Source: Streptomyces albospinus
Lineage (GTDB): Bacteria > Actinomycetota > Actinomycetes > Streptomycetales > Streptomycetaceae
Reading direction: 5' to 3'
Assembly (NCBI RefSeq): GCF_014648695.1
Contig: NZ_BMRP01000009.1
Location: forward strand, 119,861-157,490
DNA: 37,630 nucleotides
The first letter of the stretch is position 1. Every line of letters starts with the position of its first letter. Shown piece after piece: positions 36,718 through 37,630 of this stretch. The notes under the pieces are model-generated. The model did not search any database. It worked only from the letters and a program-made list of their open reading frames with translations, and was not told the origin of the DNA. The position numbers and the translations under genes are program-made.

Positions 36718-37020
36718 CCCGAGGAACTGCTGCCGCTCGCCCTCGACCCGGCGCGCGGCCGGCCGGTCCGGTGGATCTTGCCGGGCCGGCCCGGGAGCGC
36801 TTCCGCCCGGCGGTGCAGGCCTGCCTGTCTGCCCGACCCCCGCGCCCCGGCTGCTCGCGGCGCTCGTCGCGGGCTGCGCCCTGGACCGCAGGCTGCTGCC
36901 GGGCCACGGCCACCGCGCCGTACGACGCGAGCCGCGGCGGGCGGCCCGCACGGAGCGGGCCGCGCACGCGGTGGAGCGCGCCGTACGGGGAGCGCGCCGT
37001 ACGCGAGGACAAGGCCGCGT
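36718..37020 (+). pseudogene. Possible decayed GPP34 (GOLPH3-like) gene
   Basis: The region starts with EELLPLALDPARGRPVRW (from 36721) and, after a frame change, continues from 36848 with LLAALVAGCALDRRLLPG and then an Arg/Ala-rich helix-like end. These two stretches resemble the start and the end of actinobacterial GPP34 proteins, with the middle missing and no start codon. The match is from memory and unscored, so treat it as a suggestion. The remaining gap 36694-37119 holds no other gene. Confidence 0.35.
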
Positions 37021-37119
37021 CGGGCGCGGGCCGGGCCTCTGTCGGCGAACTCCGCCTGCCGGTCGTCGCGGCCCGCTGCTAGCCTCACGGGTCCCTGTCC
37101 CACAACGGAGGAGACGTAC

Positions 37120-37608
37120 GTGCGCAAGGCAGCACAGTTCGCCGGGGCGGTCGCCGTCGCCGCACTGCTGCTCAGCGGTTGCGGCAGCAGCGGCGGCAGC
37201 AGCAAGGACAGCAGCACCCCCAGCAAGACGCCGGAGGCCGCCCCGACGACTCCGGGCGGCGGCGACGGCACGACCTCGGACACCACCGCGGTCGAGGGCG
37301 CGTGGAAGGGCGGCACCGCCGGCAGCCCGCTGGTCCTCGTGGTCGCCAAGGGCACCATCGCGTTCAGCAACGGCCACAAGTCCGCCTGCATGGGCAAGGT
37401 CGAGAAGATGGCCGGGATGACCATGGCCGTCCTCAAGTGCACCGACGGCGACACCACCCGCACCATGGGCACCCTCAAGCCGGGCGCGGACGGCAAGACG
37501 CTGACCGTCTCCTGGAAGGGCGGCCCGACCGAGAAGTACACCAAGAGCGAGGACGGCAGCGTGAAGATCCCCGACATGCCGAAGCTCCCGGACCTGCCGA
37601 AGAGCTGA
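37120..37608 (+). CDS. Small secreted lipoprotein
   Basis: The 162-residue product has a lipoprotein signal peptide with lipobox LLSGC (Cys at about residue 21), followed by a Ser/Gly/Thr/Pro-rich linker and a small beta-rich domain (about 58-145) with two further cysteines (SACMGK and LKCTDG). The C-terminus ends in repeated PDMPKLPDLPK. No family is recognised. GTG 37120 follows GGAGGAG at good distance, and upstream frame sequence is not coding. It is in the same direction as fahA but 426 bases away. Confidence 0.85.
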   Translation: MRKAAQFAGAVAVAALLLSGCGSSGGSSKDSSTPSKTPEAAPTTPGGGDGTTSDTTAVEGAWKGGTAGSPLVLVVAKGTIAFSNGHKSACMGKVEKMAGMTMAVLKCTDGDTTRTMGTLKPGADGKTLTVSWKGGPTEKYTKSEDGSVKIPDMPKLPDLPKS

Positions 37609-37630
37609 CCGCTCCCCCGCGCAACGGCCG

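Overview
The window looks like chromosomal DNA of a Streptomyces or close relative. It has very high GC, many GTG starts with AGGAGG-like ribosome binding sites, long antisense open frames caused by GC-rich third positions, and actinobacterial families throughout (YajQ, HtpX, two-subunit KorAB, NarL-type kinases with an actinobacterial sensor domain, an EccD-like membrane protein). No tRNA, rRNA, intact insertion sequence or CRISPR array was found.

Layout. (1) 1-3.6 kb: yajQ, a two-domain ABM-fold protein behind a MerR-type promoter, and a tandemly duplicated cassette pairing a small secreted protein (+) with a convergent YccF membrane protein (-). One yccF copy is truncated and two further yccF tail scraps remain. 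(2) 3.7-4.6 kb: htpX, a membrane zinc protease. (3) 4.8-15.3 kb, minus strand: a tightly overlapping ten-gene operon nuoA-B-C-H-I-J-K-L-M-N. It encodes the membrane arm plus the NuoB/C/I connecting subunits of a complex I-like enzyme, but there is no nuoD, E, F or G. NuoB, NuoC and NuoI carry long low-complexity tails. (4) 15.7-18.9 kb, minus strand: a MinD-like ATPase with Pro/Ala/Gln-rich tails and an EccD-like 11-helix membrane protein, resembling two type VII secretion parts without the rest of the system. (5) 19.1-22.7 kb, plus strand: two paralogous sensor kinases and a NarL/LuxR response regulator. (6) 23.0-26.1 kb: korA-korB, 2-oxoacid:ferredoxin oxidoreductase, ending at a 24-bp perfect stem. 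(7) 26.5-32.2 kb: a RarD-like transporter; a convergent ABC exporter pair; a LolA-like exported protein; and a polyprenyl diphosphate synthase. (8) 32.7-37.6 kb: a flavoprotein and an ATP-grasp ligase in one operon with an exact parS-like 14-mer at the junction, fumarylacetoacetase, a probable decayed GPP34-like gene, and a small lipoprotein.

How the genes may work together (inference): KorAB makes reduced ferredoxin from 2-oxoglutarate. The partial Nuo complex has no NADH module and would need a non-NADH donor such as ferredoxin, and it would also need a NuoD from elsewhere. Their closeness, with a two-component system between them, suggests a ferredoxin-linked respiratory module. The best leads are this NuoD/E/F/G-less operon, the secreted-protein/YccF cassette duplication, the orphan MinD/EccD pair and the parS-like site.
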